Under the pieces are notes generated by a model, which saw only the letters and a program-made list of their open reading frames with translations, made no database searches and was not told the DNA's origin. 64,000 nt of DNA from Selaginella moellendorffii. Taxonomy: Eukaryota; Streptophyta; Lycopodiopsida; Selaginellales; Selaginellaceae. The DNA lies in assembly GCF_000143415.4 (NCBI RefSeq), contig NW_003314280.1:2215549-2279548 (forward strand), given 5' to 3'. Each line of letters begins with the position of its first letter. Position 1 is the stretch's first letter. This document shows positions 1 through 10,627 of the stretch, piece after piece. The translations under genes were made by a program, and so were the position numbers.

Positions 1-640
1 AAAAAAGAGAGGGAGGAGCACAAATAAATATATGCAAAATAATGTTTATCGAATCAAATCGTTCGTTGGTGTCTGTCTCGTCTCGCCAATCTCATCTCTC
101 TCACACACTCAAACACATACAAAAAAAAGAGGAGCACGGTTGGATTGGATGATCCGTTCTTTCTTTCCAGCGCGGAGGATCACGTCGTCTTTCGCGGGGT
201 CACATCCTTCCATTTGAATCGACTAAAATTCCCAAGATCCAGAGGACTTTGCGATGCAGCTAGTATGTAGCTCGCCCTTGATTTGTCTGCGCCTGGAAGT
301 TGGAAGCATCCTCTTTTCGCCACAGCAAATGGTCAAAAAGTTTGCCCTGGACCAAAGCTGACCGTTGACATAGATCGGTACGGTCTCTGTGCCGCTGACC
401 ACGTACGGACGCGGCCAGGTTTACTTTACCCTTTCCAGCCCTAAATCGCCTGTCAGTGAGACACTTGCCAGGAAAAGGAATGGGCCGTCAGATGGTTTTA
501 GGGTAGTGATTTCGTTCGTCGATCGTCTGAGATGATCAGCGCGCTCGTCAGCCTGTTGCTCGAGGGCATGATCTGGTGCTCCGCGTATGGCCTCGTCGGG
601 GCGCTGGCCCTCTGCCCGCATGTACACTGGACATTGATTC
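1..640. other. No gene recognised
   Basis: I see no coding region with a recognisable product. Short open frames on both strands look incidental. A purine-rich start and TC/CA-rich stretches are present. From about 640 onward the sequence matches the 5' flank of the intact RAP gene (about 38255-38405). Confidence 0.5.
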
Positions 641-2719
641 TTCTCTTTGGATGATTGATTGCGAGGAATCCACCGGTGGATCGAATGATCGCGGTGATGT
701 AGTGCTCAAATAAAAAATCGCCCATTCTTTCTGATTGATTGGCTCGTTTATCTAGCGAAAAAATCTTCTCGTGTTAGATGTGTTACCCAGCCCTAAGTGC
801 TCGCAGCGCGCTCATCGCTGCTCTGGCGGCAGGGCAGCGATCGCAGGTGAGGCGATTTCCCTGGTTGGGTGCGAATGCCGCGGCGCCATCGCGTCCGGCG
901 CCAGTGAAGCCGGATTTCTTTGACGACGATGACGAGGAGGAGGAGGAGGAGGATCAGAGGCAGCGGCGCAAGGCGGGCGAGCTGGATTGGGCGACTAGAG
1001 CTCGGGAGCTTGTGATTCAGGATATGAGCTTCCGGAAGTTCACCGACGAGGATTTCCAGGGCCTACTGCCCCCGCATTTGCGAATCTCCAAGAAGAAGGC
1101 CAAGAAGAAGAAGAAGAAGAAGACCAGGGCCAAGGAGGAAGGTGCCGAGGCTGCATTGCAGCTGGAGGAATCGCGCAGCGCGATTAAGACCAAAAAGAAG
1201 AAAGACAAGGACGATGATGCGAGCAGCAATCTCCAGGCTCCACTCCGGTCGATCCAAAGAAGCTCAAAGCGCTGGCTAAGAGATTTAACGCTCACAGGGA
1301 GCGCTACATGAACATCGAGCAAAGCTACAGCGACAGCGAAGGTGACGAGGGCGAGGAGGAGCTCACGACCGAGTTGACAGTGGTTTATGGGGAGCGTCGA
1401 GAGGAAGGAGGTGGTGAAGAGTCAGATGATGGCGAGCGGCCTTGAAAGATCCAAGGCTGCTGGAAATTCGTCTCAACCAGGACTTGGTCGACTCGAGGGA
1501 CGTGGAAGAAGTTTTGGAGACGATCGAGAGAGTGAAAGGAAGGTTTCGATTGAGCTCCATCAACGTCGCCACTGCTCTTCACAGGATCGCCAAGCATATG
1601 GTGACGCTGTCCATGTCCGAGACGAGAAGGCTCAAGTACGCCAGGCAGTGTGACGTGGCCGAGCTCGTTGCTTGGAATGCAACGCACAGGGCGTCTCCAA
1701 CATTGCCTATCTCCAAGATTGGAGGCCACCTTCTTTACCGCGGAGAGATGGAGATAATCGCTCGAGCAGCACTGGCGAAGGTTGACGAGTTCAATCCCAG
1801 AACATTGCCGGAGCTTTTGCTTCCATGCAGCACAGCTCGCCCGCACTCTTTGAGAAGCTCATGGACGCTGCGAGCAGAGTTTCCAAGGAGTTTCGAGCAC
1901 AGGAACTGGCCCAGCTTCTTTGGTCGTTCGGGTGCATGGCTCGGCCTCTGGATTCTTTCCTGGACTCATCGGCTTTTCAGCAAGAACAAGGTTCTCCAGA
2001 GCTCGGTGAAGAACAGTTCCAAGAGAATCTTTCCCCGTGAAGCTATCGATCGAGCAGCTCTGGAGCATCGTGTGGTCTTATGCTGTTCTCGGCCAACTCC
2101 AGGGTCCATTCTTCGCTCACGTTTGCAAGGAGATACGCGCGTTTGAGCAGCTGGGACAGCACAAGCATATGTTGCAGCTGACACAGCTATACCAGGTTGT
2201 GCTGGCCCTGAAGAGGGAAGGGAAGGATTTGCAGCTTGGCAGGATAGAGAAGCGGGCTCCGGGTGCCTGGGAAAAGGAGAGAAGCTCTCGCAAGTCCACT
2301 TAAAAGGATATTGAGAGGTTCTTGGTGTGCACTGGAAGGCAGTCGCATTCTCCGTGCTGAAGATTTCAAAATTCTTCCCCGGATCCCCGAGTACGTTGAT
2401 GCGGATTATTCTCTGGATTTTGCCATGAAGGGCGGTAAAGTTGCGATCTAGGTCAACGGGCCATTAGGATGTTTTTTCTTTTTGTGATAGGAGAACTTCT
2501 GGGACACACTGTTTTGAAGCATAGATTGCTGGAGGCTGCTGGATGGAAGATTATCTCTGCTTCCTATGAATTTTTTTTTTTCTTTGTTGTAGTGGAGAAA
2601 AATGTGTGTTTTGATACAGTGGGAGAACTTACAAGGAGAGTCGGAGCACGTTGACTTCCTACACAAGCTTCTGGCTCCTCACATCCGTCAAATAGAGCAA
2701 GTGAGTGAGCGAGCAGTGT
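641..2719 (+). pseudogene. RAP-domain gene, broken near-full-length copy 1
   Basis: This is a collinear copy of the intact RAP gene at 38406-40487, including about 140 bases of its 5' flank. It is disabled several ways. The segment holding the parental ATG and first codons is deleted around 800. A small deletion near 1230 shifts the frame after the lysine-rich stretch. Further indels lie around 1430, 1670-1700, 1800 and 2020. A stop (TAG at about 2449) replaces the GAG codon in the RAP domain, and the end of exon 1 just after it is missing. Exon 2 and exon 3 sequence, with the parental intron positions, is still visible at about 2490-2719. Only the 5' third (ELDWATRARELVIQDMSF) and the middle OPR-like stretch read as protein. 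Synonymous and non-synonymous sites both look little diverged from the parent, so the duplication is probably recent. Confidence 0.85.
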
Positions 2720-3660
2720 GACCACTTTCACCTACCAGTTTCGAACCAGAAGTAACTCGTGATTTATAAACCAGGAAATTTCCCACACCAGAAAAGCTAA
2801 GAAAGCCTGGACCGGAATTCCATGGGGAATTACTGGGACCAGGTTTAGTTTCCTATCATGAAAGTTCTTGATGCTGATGTGACCTTTGAGAAACTTGGTC
2901 TTGTAGTATCGGCTCGTAATGTTGTTGCTGGCGCCTGCCACTAAATCCCGTCCTACCTCTGCTTGATTGGCTAGAGACACCCGATCGATTTCCAGCGCCG
3001 AGTTAGACGAACTAGGCAAGGAGAGTGAGAAAACAACTGCGGCTGCCACCACTCCCAGGTGATCCTTGAAAGTTGTGTTTCATGATCACAATATCAGGAT
3101 CATAGAATATTTATGCTGGAGAATAATTTACCCTCTGGGAGCAAGGTCTTGGTGCTCCTGCTCCACGTACTCATCCCTTACTTGGTCAGGAGGTCCATCT
3201 GGCGAGTGAGGTACTGCGTGGAGCTCACAGACCTCTTGAGCATGGCGTGCATTCTCTTGTAGAGCTCGCCGTGGTGGAAGACCATTGCGTGCTCTCCCAG
3301 CACGTCCTTGAGCGATCGAGGGTGGCCAGACTCAAACAGCACCCCCTCGTTGTGGAGCACAAACTTGACGCCCTCCACGTCCGTGACCCGTGAGCAAGCT
3401 CGTCTTGAACACCGTCCCATACCTCTCCACAAAAAGATCATAATAAAGATCATATCAGCATTCACAATCCAGCAACAAGATCATTGTATAGGTACTTCTT
3501 TCCCAAGACGTAAGGAGCCTTGGAGCGAGCAATCGTCACGTAAGGAATGAGCTCCCCAGTGAGAGGCCATCCCATGCTGAGCCTGTCCAGATTCCGGAAC
3601 CTCCATGGTCGCCAGTAAGCAAGTGCCACGAGCCAGAGAGCTCCGGCGATCCTTGCTACC
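2720..3660 (-). pseudogene. Cytochrome P450 (CYP85-clan-like) fragment A
   Basis: Read on the minus strand, about 3610-3500 gives a P450 N-terminal region (GMGWPLTGELIPYVTIARSK). This is followed by an intron-like gap and then about 3430-3178 with VKFVLHNEGVLFESGHPRS and GEHAMVFHHGELYKRMHAML. That order matches the region after the proline-rich hinge of CYP85-clan enzymes. A one-base frame slip occurs before VEGVKFVL and a stop follows DLLTK. No heme-binding Cys loop, I-helix or ExxR motif is present. The segment at 3060-2720 (VAAAVVFSLSLPSSS..., then ASNNITSRYYKTKF) travels with the P450 piece in another copy (36420-36735), so it belongs to the same duplicated unit; I cannot assign it to a P450 domain. 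The fragment lies convergent to the RAP copy just upstream. Confidence 0.7.
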
Positions 3661-3664
3661 TGCG

Positions 3665-3667
<3 letters not shown>

Positions 3668-3719
<52 letters not shown>
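3668..3719. repeat. (GA)n microsatellite
   Basis: A nearly pure GA dinucleotide run of about 50 bases lies just upstream (in the minus sense) of the P450 fragment. A related GA run sits in the equivalent position next to the second P450 copy at 13257-13292, so the tract was probably part of the duplicated unit. Confidence 0.9.
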
Positions 3720-3722
<3 letters not shown>

Positions 3723-3729
3723 ATTAGTT

Positions 3730-4205
3730 GGAAGAACTTTCGTGTCGCTATGTGCGAGACTTATTTACCCAGGTCGGTTGACCCACAAACTCGGTGGCAT
3801 TTCGATCGGTCGTGATGCTGTTGCTAGCGCCTGCCGCCTCCAGAAGATTCCTTGTAATAGGGAAACAAATGACGATTTTGGGTCTACGCCGGGAAATAAT
3901 GATGGCGATTAGTTTGTATCGGCTCTTGATGCTCTTGGCTGTATTTGGTTCCCCTGCACTCGCTGCTAGCGGCTGCGTAGCACGGGGTCGGGAGATCCAT
4001 CGTGCGGCCTCCAAGACATCGCCAGCGCTCTCGTGGCCATGTACGCGAAACTGCAACCAATTTCCGCTCCGGTCCTTACGAGCACGACACGAGCACGACG
4101 ATGCCGGTTGCAAGGGAAGAGCTGCTCTACAATCTCTCTGGCCAAATGATTCAAAGGAAGAGGTGAAACGAGATGTCGAATTATAAATAATAGATGTATA
4201 GGAAA
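3730..4205. other. No gene recognised
   Basis: Open frames occur on both strands (for example 3794-4186 +, 3748-4236 -) but none resembles a known family. The interval is the spacer between the P450 fragment and the 3' end of the minus-strand peroxidase copy. Confidence 0.45.
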
Positions 4206-4210
4206 CAAAA

Positions 4211-5246
4211 CTAGCACGAGGCTCGAATTTCACCATGTCCTCCCGTGAGAGGCGAGAGCCTACCCATTTTGATCATGCCATTGGCGAAGGCAGTACAAAA
4301 TGCCTTCTGATTGTCCGCAAACTCCTTGACAAAGCCCGCCAGATCACTCTGCAACAGCTGCTGGTCTGAGAAGAGGAGCGACTGATTCGCTTGGACAGCT
4401 CGAAAGTACAAGTTGTCGAACGTGGTGGGGGAGGGATCCAAATTGTTCAATCTGTTTGGGGCTGTTGGAGGGCAATTCTTCTCGAGTCGGGACTTGAGGG
4501 CCGGATCGATGCTATCCCCTGTGGTTCCGTTGAAGAGGCGGGCGCTAAATGTGAAGCACTGGGCCTGGCCGATGGAATGGCCTCCTGAGAGCGCTACGAG
4601 ATCACGCTTGGAAAGGCCCCGCTTTTGGAATCTCTCATTGAGCTGCGTTGCGGTGAGATTTGGGCTGGGAATGGCGTCCACCGCGGCAGCGACGCTCGTG
4701 GAGCTGGGATTGTCCCGTCGGCCAAACTCTACTGTCCATGACGGGCCACCAAGCTGCAAAATTCGAAAGAGAAGAAAGCATTTGTAACTCAAATCAATGG
4801 AGACCTCACTTACGGCTATGACGGATTCCCGGGCGCTCAGAGCAAGAATGTCGGCGCATGATACAGTTTCCGGGCATGAAGTCTCCACGGCGCGCTTGAT
4901 ATTGTTGATGATTTTGAGTCCCTTGGTGGAGCGTCCATCTCCTACCTGGGGGAGCAGCGATCCGTCACAGCCCTGAGCGACAGCCAAATAAATGAGTAAC
5001 GGGGACTTATTGGAGTACTTACTTGAGCAAAGCAATCACGGAAGTGGAGCTTGAGGATGGATGCAGAGGATCGGCTGTCATTGGCAAACTCAGAGCGAAT
5101 CACGCTTCTAGCTATCTGGGGGAAGTCGGGACAAGTATTAGCGTAGAAAGAAGTGGACAGCTCTGAGGGCATCAGTGGTAATTCCTGGTGAATTACTAGC
5201 GCCGCAGCAGAGTTAACGTGAGGAGTAGATATTTAAATCGCTGCAT
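4211..5246 (-). pseudogene. Class III peroxidase, disabled inverted copy
   Basis: Three exons on the minus strand (5246-5023, 4972-4814, 4753-4211) with two short introns mirror the intact copy at 10628-11695. The protein reads SELSTSFYANTCPDFPQIAR, then LHFRDCFAQ, then GCDGSLLPQV, then SGGHSIGQAQC and ends in IRASC. The ATG homologous to the intact gene's start (5246) is followed after 16 codons by two consecutive stops (TAG 5198-5196, then TAA), which destroy the secretory signal. The next Met (5172) would give a protein with no signal peptide. Homology to the intact copy's promoter ends near 5340, so its TATA box is missing. The distal-site substitutions of the intact copy (K and R for the catalytic R and H) are also present. 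It might still be transcribed, but a secreted product is unlikely. Confidence 0.8.
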
Positions 5247-5351
5247 TCTTTCACGTAGGGAAGTGTGAAGAGAAGCTTGGCTTAGCACTCTAAAGAAAGA
5301 GAACACGGGATGGCTTTCAAAGAAAACTACTACTGGACTAGCATATGTAGT

Positions 5352-5568
5352 AGGGTTGTAGGTTCGTGGAAGCTCCGTACGTTGGTCGTAGGGTCGTGAG
5401 CGCTGTCGATCTTAAGACCCTGGGCTCTACATGATGAGGGCCGTCGATCTTACAATCGAAAGATTACAACCCAAAGATTACAACCGAAACAACATGATGA
5501 GGACCTTGTAGCGATGTTGTTTTTAATATGCTCTTCCACATATCTCTGCTTCTTGATAGTGGGCTTGA
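5352..5568. repeat. Direct repeat, left copy (flanks MULE)
   Basis: From AGGGTTGTAGGTTCGTGGAA to GGGCTTGA this segment matches 9406-9648 in the same orientation, except for a deletion of roughly 30 bases near 5378. The homology stops exactly where the MULE inverted repeat begins (ATTACCGCC at 5568). The identity of the repeated sequence is unknown. Confidence 0.85.
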
Positions 5569-5984
5569 TTACCGCCAGTGACGATGTACTCGACAGAGCC
5601 AAGGAGAGAATGAGCCTCCCGTTAAACACCATCCTGATTCACTCTCTCTCCGCTTACCTGGCGATGACGTGGCATCAGGCCGTTTTATCTCCAGCGCACT
5701 CCCTCTCCCGTCCGTCCGTCGCCGCTGCGCACTCCCGCCCGCGGCTCCCGCCCGCCCGCCCGCACTCCCACCCGCCCCCGCGCCCAGCGTGCGCCCTAAA
5801 ATTACTTCCACGTGGCCACAGTCCCAACACTTAGCCAAATTTCAATCAGCGCACCCTGTTCACGATTGTTGCCCCACAATTGACCTAAAAACGTTTCTGT
5901 TTCTTTTATGATCAAGCATGGCAGCAGCACATCAATTTCCAGAGGTAAGCAATCAATTCAACTTCATATTGATTCAAGAAAATC

Positions 5985-8788
5985 ATTTAAAATCCCTCAT
6001 GGCTTGATGAGGTGCAAGAATTCCATGAAAAGGATTATTTTTGTGCAGATGATTTAGATTGGAATTTGTCTAAATCAAATGAAACTATAGCTCCTATTGT
6101 GTATATATTACAGAAGGATGTAAACAAGTTTTTAGATGGTGAGAGGAGAAGGGGTGATCGAGTGGATTTTTGGCGATTTTCTAACAAAAATTATGATCTT
6201 AGAGATTTGAAACGACCCAAAAACACAAGCTTTTTATCATTAATTAGGTATATCTTTTTAACAAAATATAATTACTAACTTCTTGATACAGGTATTGGTG
6301 TGAATATGGAAAACAAGATGCTTGTGAAACATCCTTTATTATGATTGCTGAATCTACACCAAAGTCAGGACTTGGAAGTAGACCAAGTTGAAGTTCAAAT
6401 AAGCGTGGTTGCCTTTGCAATTTTTTGGTCAAACAGTTTTACAAATGGCCTAATTATGTGCAAATTACATATTATCATAGAGAGCATTGTGATAAGAATG
6501 GGATTCCTTGTCATGGTCAACTTGATCCAACTGGGGGAAAGTCATTATTTCCTTAGAAGCTTTCAGCAGATATTTGACATTGGGTGATTCATATGATTCA
6601 ACAAGATTTCACATCAAATCAGATTTATAATGAGCATATACAGATTGTGGGAAGGAACAAATCAGCTAGTGAACCTCTTCATTGAGATGATTTTCTAACT
6701 ATGCAGGATATTAACAATCTGCATAGGAAGTATTCACTTTCAACTTATTGATTACATGAGAATGATGCACAGAGTGTACGTATTTGGAAGAACACAAATC
6801 CCGAGAAAGTATTTTTCTATCAGGAAGGTGATCGAGGTAAAGATTGTTTTACTATTGGGATTCAAACAACTTGGCAACTTCAAAAGATGGTGGACTTTTC
6901 AAATAATAATTTATTGAGTCTTGATGCAACTTTTGGAACTAATCGCTACAAGGTAAAATTTTCATTCATTTTTAAGTGAATAATATCTAATAATTTACAG
7001 TTTCCATTATACACCATGCTTGCTTTTGATTATCATGGAAATGGTATTCCAATTGCATGGGTTTTAACTTCTAGTGAGAAAGGAGAACACGATAGCTCTT
7101 AAAAAATGAGTTTTAGAACACATACCAAATTATAAACCATGGGTGATAATGATTGATGATGCTGAAGCATAGATTAATGCTATAAGGTAATTAATTTGAT
7201 ATGAAATAATTTAATTGTTTTCTTCTATATAGAGCTACATTTGATTGTCAAATTCTATTATGTATTTGGCATGTAAGGAGGAATTAGCTCAAACATATTA
7301 TTTGTAAGGTGAAATCTTGGGATATTAGGATGGAAATATGGAAATGTCTCAGAGATATTATGTATCATTTAATTCATACAGCTTTTCATGATGATAATAT
7401 TATGCGAGCTGAGATTAAATAACTTATTGAACATTTTGAGGTGGATTTTCAAAATGAAGTAGCCTTTATCAAGTATTTTCAAGACGAATGGAAAGACAAA
7501 GTTGGTAAGTGAATCAATATTTTAATTTTTATAATTTATTTTAATCTATATTTGATAGATATGTGGGTTGTTGCAACTTGAAATTTCCCTCATGCTAACA
7601 AGGAGACAAATAGTTCGATTGAGGCATTCCATGCAAATATGAAAGCTATACTCTCGTCCGAAAAAAAATATGCTCGCAATTGAAGGATGGATTGGGCAAT
7701 TCATCAACTTACTACTAAAGTTTATGCGAGGTACTGGTTTACTAGTTATTGCAAAGATCATGGTTTTATCCGAAACCATGCATATGAAAAACTAATCGAT
7801 GGTGCGATTGTTAAAGCAAGAAATATTAATGACTCTCAAGTAAAATTCGATAAGGACAATATTTATAAATCCTATGTACAATCCTCTTTAGATCCAGCTA
7901 TATTGTGTCTTGTTGTTGGAGTTGAAGGACACAGTGATTGGGCTTTTTCGACTTGGTGTAATTGTCCGTGGGCAACCAAAGGAAACTTTTGCAAGCATCA
8001 AGCAAAAATTATTATATTAAAACAAGGAGAAAAAACCGATTGGACTACAACTAGTTATGAGGTTCAACCATCACAATCGCATGCAATCTTAGAACCTGGG
8101 TCAGATGACTTATTTTATCGTCATCAAGATTTTGAAGCACTTGACTTGGAAGCTATGACAGAGGTAATTCACTTATTAATTAAAATTTTGAAATACTTAT
8201 AAAAATTTGAGCAGGAAAACATCCATCAAAATGTTTATCATGAGCAAGAAATTCAATTGGAGACTATATTAGGGGTAAACTAGCATATTTTATATACTAA
8301 TATATATGAATATTGAGCAGGAAGATATCCATCAAAATATACAACATCAACAAGAAATTTAGCTAAGGACTACTATAGAGGTAATTTACACTAAGTAAAT
8401 TTTAAATATTGATATGAACTTTGAGCAGGAAGATATCACTCCATCAAAAGTTACAAAAGCGACATTACAGCAGAAAATGATGGATATCTTACAAGATTTT
8501 CCTGATGAAGAAGCTTTTTTATTAATGGTTGACAACGATTTAGAAATGATACAGCAGAAGGTTGCAACTTTTAAAGCTAGGCCAAACAATCTTATTCATC
8601 CTGCAGCAGAATTTCAACAGCGTGTTGATAGTTATGGTACATCCTTGAAGCAAGCAAAACCTTTGGTGGAAAGAATTACAGGTAAAAGAAAAGCTTCTAG
8701 TAGTTTAGAAGCAACTCCTTTTACTAACCAGAGGAAGACAAGAAAGAAAAGCTCTTTAAACGAAAAACTCAATTTTAGCAAAGAATAA
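5985..8788 (+). pseudogene. MULE transposase with SWIM finger, decayed
   Basis: Recognisable pieces occur in order. First is an N-terminal segment with FHEKDYFCADDLDWNLSKS at about 6018. The DDE-type core follows at about 6890-7100: LLSLDATFGTNRYK, an intron, then FPLYTMLAFDYHGNGIPIAW, which is the conserved first catalytic region of MULE transposases. Then come HxW-type blocks and a SWIM zinc finger at about 7950-8000 (WCNCPWATKGNFCKH, pattern CxC...CxH). The tail at 8414-8788 is charged, ends in a basic cluster (RKTRKKSS) and could be a nuclear localisation signal. In-frame stops occur at several places (for example about 7100, 7150, 7280, 7580, 7680), so no complete transposase can be made. 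Introns are short and AT-rich. Confidence 0.8.
8205..8445 (+). repeat. Tandem mini-exon repeats within the transposase gene
   Basis: Three successive units each start with an acceptor TTGAGCAG followed by GAAAACATC or GAAGATATC. The first two run on through CATCAAAATxT to a donor-like GGTAAxx. The units encode variants of ENIHQNVYHEQEIQLETI and EDIHQNIQHQQEI. The spacing is about 100-115 bases. It looks like tandem duplication of an exon with its intron. Confidence 0.6.
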
Positions 8789-9127
8789 ATAAAAAAACAA
8801 ACTCTTTATATACTTACATTGCATATATTTAAATTAGTGAGAAGATTTCATAAGTATACCACTCCTAATGGTCATCCATGACACTCATTGGCCACATAAA
8901 GCACGTAGAAAGACGCGCGCGCTGATTGAAATTTGGCATAAGTGTTGAGCCGTGAGGGCGAGTGGGCGGGAGCCGTGAGGGCGAGCGGGCGGGCGGGAGT
9001 GCGCAGCGGCGACGGACGGGAGAGGGAGTGCGCTGGAGATAAAACAAAACGAAGGCCTGATGCCACATCATTGCCAGGTAAGCGGAGAGAGAGTGAATCA
9101 GGATGGTGTTTAACGGGAGGCGGTAAT

Positions 9128-9205
9128 GAATGAAGTGGTGCGTGCCCTCTCTCTCTCTCTTTCATTCATTGCCTTTCATTCATTGAGAGAGAGGGCAAGC
9201 ACCTA
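9128..9205. repeat. Inverted repeat with CT/GA and TTCATTCATTG motifs
   Basis: GTGCCCTCTCTCTC is mirrored by GAGAGAGAGGGCAAGCAC, with two TTTCATTCATTG copies in the loop. It lies immediately beyond the MULE right end and might form a hairpin. Confidence 0.6.
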
Positions 9206-9405
9206 TAAATGGAATCTTCCCGAGATGCGATTAGGAGGTCCCAGGTTCGAATCCCGTGGGCTCATTGTCCTTATTTGTTCGGGTTGAATTTGTGTTGTGT
9301 GATGTTAAAATAACTCTCGTCATGGTTAAAATTCTCATGCTAAGGTGGTGAAAGTGACAAAATCGACATGGCCTCTTATCAAACCACGTAGCATGCTATT
9401 CTCCA

Positions 9406-9648
9406 AGGGTTGTAGGTTCGTGGAAGCTCCGACTCGTACGTACCTTTTCTTTGTGACCACCGTGGTCGTAGGGTCGTGAGCGCCGTCGATCTTAAGACCC
9501 TGGGCTCTACATGATGAGGGCCGTCGATCTTACAACTGAAAGATTACAACCCAAAGATTACAACTGAAACAACATGATGAGGACCTTGTAGCGATGTTTT
9601 TTTTAATATGCTCTTCCACATATCTCTGCTTCTTGATAGTGGGCTTGA
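9406..9648. repeat. Direct repeat, right copy
   Basis: This is the second copy of the segment at 5352-5568. Here the sequence continues uninterrupted past GGGCTTGA into GAGATAAC, so this copy probably shows the unoccupied junction. Confidence 0.85.
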
Positions 9649-10490
9649 GAGATAACTTTTCTTTGACCCTACCAAGGCTTTGAGAGGTTTCTGTTTGGAA
9701 GTAAAAAGTAGTAAAAAGGATTTGATGTGACAAGTCAAATCGCGCTGATGTTTGCTCTTGGCCAACAATTGGCCGCCAGAGATTCTAATGCTTTCACTAC
9801 GATGTGCGGAAGAGAACACGTGGCGCGAATTTGAGTTAAAGCGCGTTGGAGAATCCCTTAAATCCCGACCACTCGAGCTCATCTTCAAGGCCTTGTAGCG
9901 ATGTTTGAAGATTAGATTAAACTTATATTATATTATGTTAAACTTTGTTTAGTAACAGTTAATTATTTTTTAATTATATAAATTAAATGAGTATTAAACG
10001 TTCGATACCCGTTCGAATCTGGTTGCGTTCGAATGTTCACATGCAAGTATGCCCGGGCCTCAACTTGGTGTGACTTGGTGTGAGGTACAAAAAAGATCCC
10101 TTTCTCTTTTTTGTACAAAAAAGAGAAAGAGAGAGCTGTACACACGTCATACTCCCCACAAGATCCCGGGAACTTCCCGCATGGCGAGTAGTCCTCCACA
10201 AAGTCGGTGATGATAGAGGTAAATTTCTCTTCCCTCAAATTTCTCTTTCTGTGGATCTTCAGCTAAGTCGTGTGGGGCATCCATCCACGTGTTGCGCCGC
10301 GAGAGCTCCAACTCGGCACTCTGAAGGTACCTGTCTGCTCGCATCATGGTCGTCTTTTTTCTTTTCGGTCTTAAGTGCGCTGCAAAATGCTCACTCGCCG
10401 GATATGTACAAAGAAAAGAACAGTACGAATAGGTACCGAACCTTCCACGAAGCCTCCCATTGGAAAGGCTTCCACGAACCTTCCATGTGC
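9649..10490. other. Intergenic, upstream of peroxidase
   Basis: No coding sequence is recognised. The stretch contains an AT-rich patch (9900-9990), a TTCGA-rich patch (9998-10036) and a perfect palindrome at 10100-10129. Its 3' end is the promoter of the peroxidase gene. Confidence 0.5.
10100..10129. repeat. 30-bp perfect palindrome
   Basis: CTTTCTCTTTTTTGT is followed directly by its exact reverse complement, centred on GTAC. It would form a cruciform or RNA hairpin without a loop. No function is assigned. Confidence 0.9.
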
Positions 10491-10491
10491 C

Positions 10492-10499
10492 TATAAATA
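10492..10499 (+). promoter_or_regulatory. TATA box of the peroxidase gene
   Basis: TATAAATA lies 129 bases before the ATG at 10628, in a GC-balanced context typical of plant TATA promoters. The homologous position is absent in the inverted copy, where homology ends near 5340. Confidence 0.6.
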
Positions 10500-10627
10500 C
10501 GCTCGTCCAGTAGTAGTTTTCTTGCTGTTTCTTTACAGCCATCCCGTGTTCTCTTTCTTTAGAGTGCTAAGCCAAGCTTCTCTTCACACTTCCCTCAAAT
10601 TCACGCCCACGTGAAAGAAAGATCACA

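Larger units (their letters stand above)
5568..9127 (+). mobile_element. Mutator-like element (MULE), degenerate, with long TIRs
   Basis: The element is bounded by inverted repeats of roughly 200 bases. The left arm (about 5568-5840) contains ATTACCGCC, CTCCCGTTAAACACCATCC and a GC-rich CCGTCCGTCGCCGCTGCGCA tract. The right arm (about 8930-9127) is its reverse complement and ends GGCGGTAAT. The left arm has about 41 extra bases after ATTACCGCC. Between the arms lies a MULE-type transposase relic with a SWIM zinc finger. I see no 9-bp target duplication: 5559-5567 and 9128-9136 differ, which suggests rearrangement after insertion or an end misplaced by a few bases. The AT-rich interior contrasts sharply with the GC-rich arms. 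Confidence 0.8.

Noticed and set aside
3794-4186. 130-codon plus-strand frame starting MAFRSVVMLLLAPAASRRFL
   Set aside because: The signal-peptide-like start is attractive, but there is no homology, no promoter and it lies in a rearranged spacer between broken genes.
9226-9262. tRNA-like B box (GGTTCGAATCC) near the MULE
   Set aside because: The T-stem pairs poorly and no A box or acceptor stem precedes it, so no tRNA gene is called; at most a SINE or tRNA scrap.
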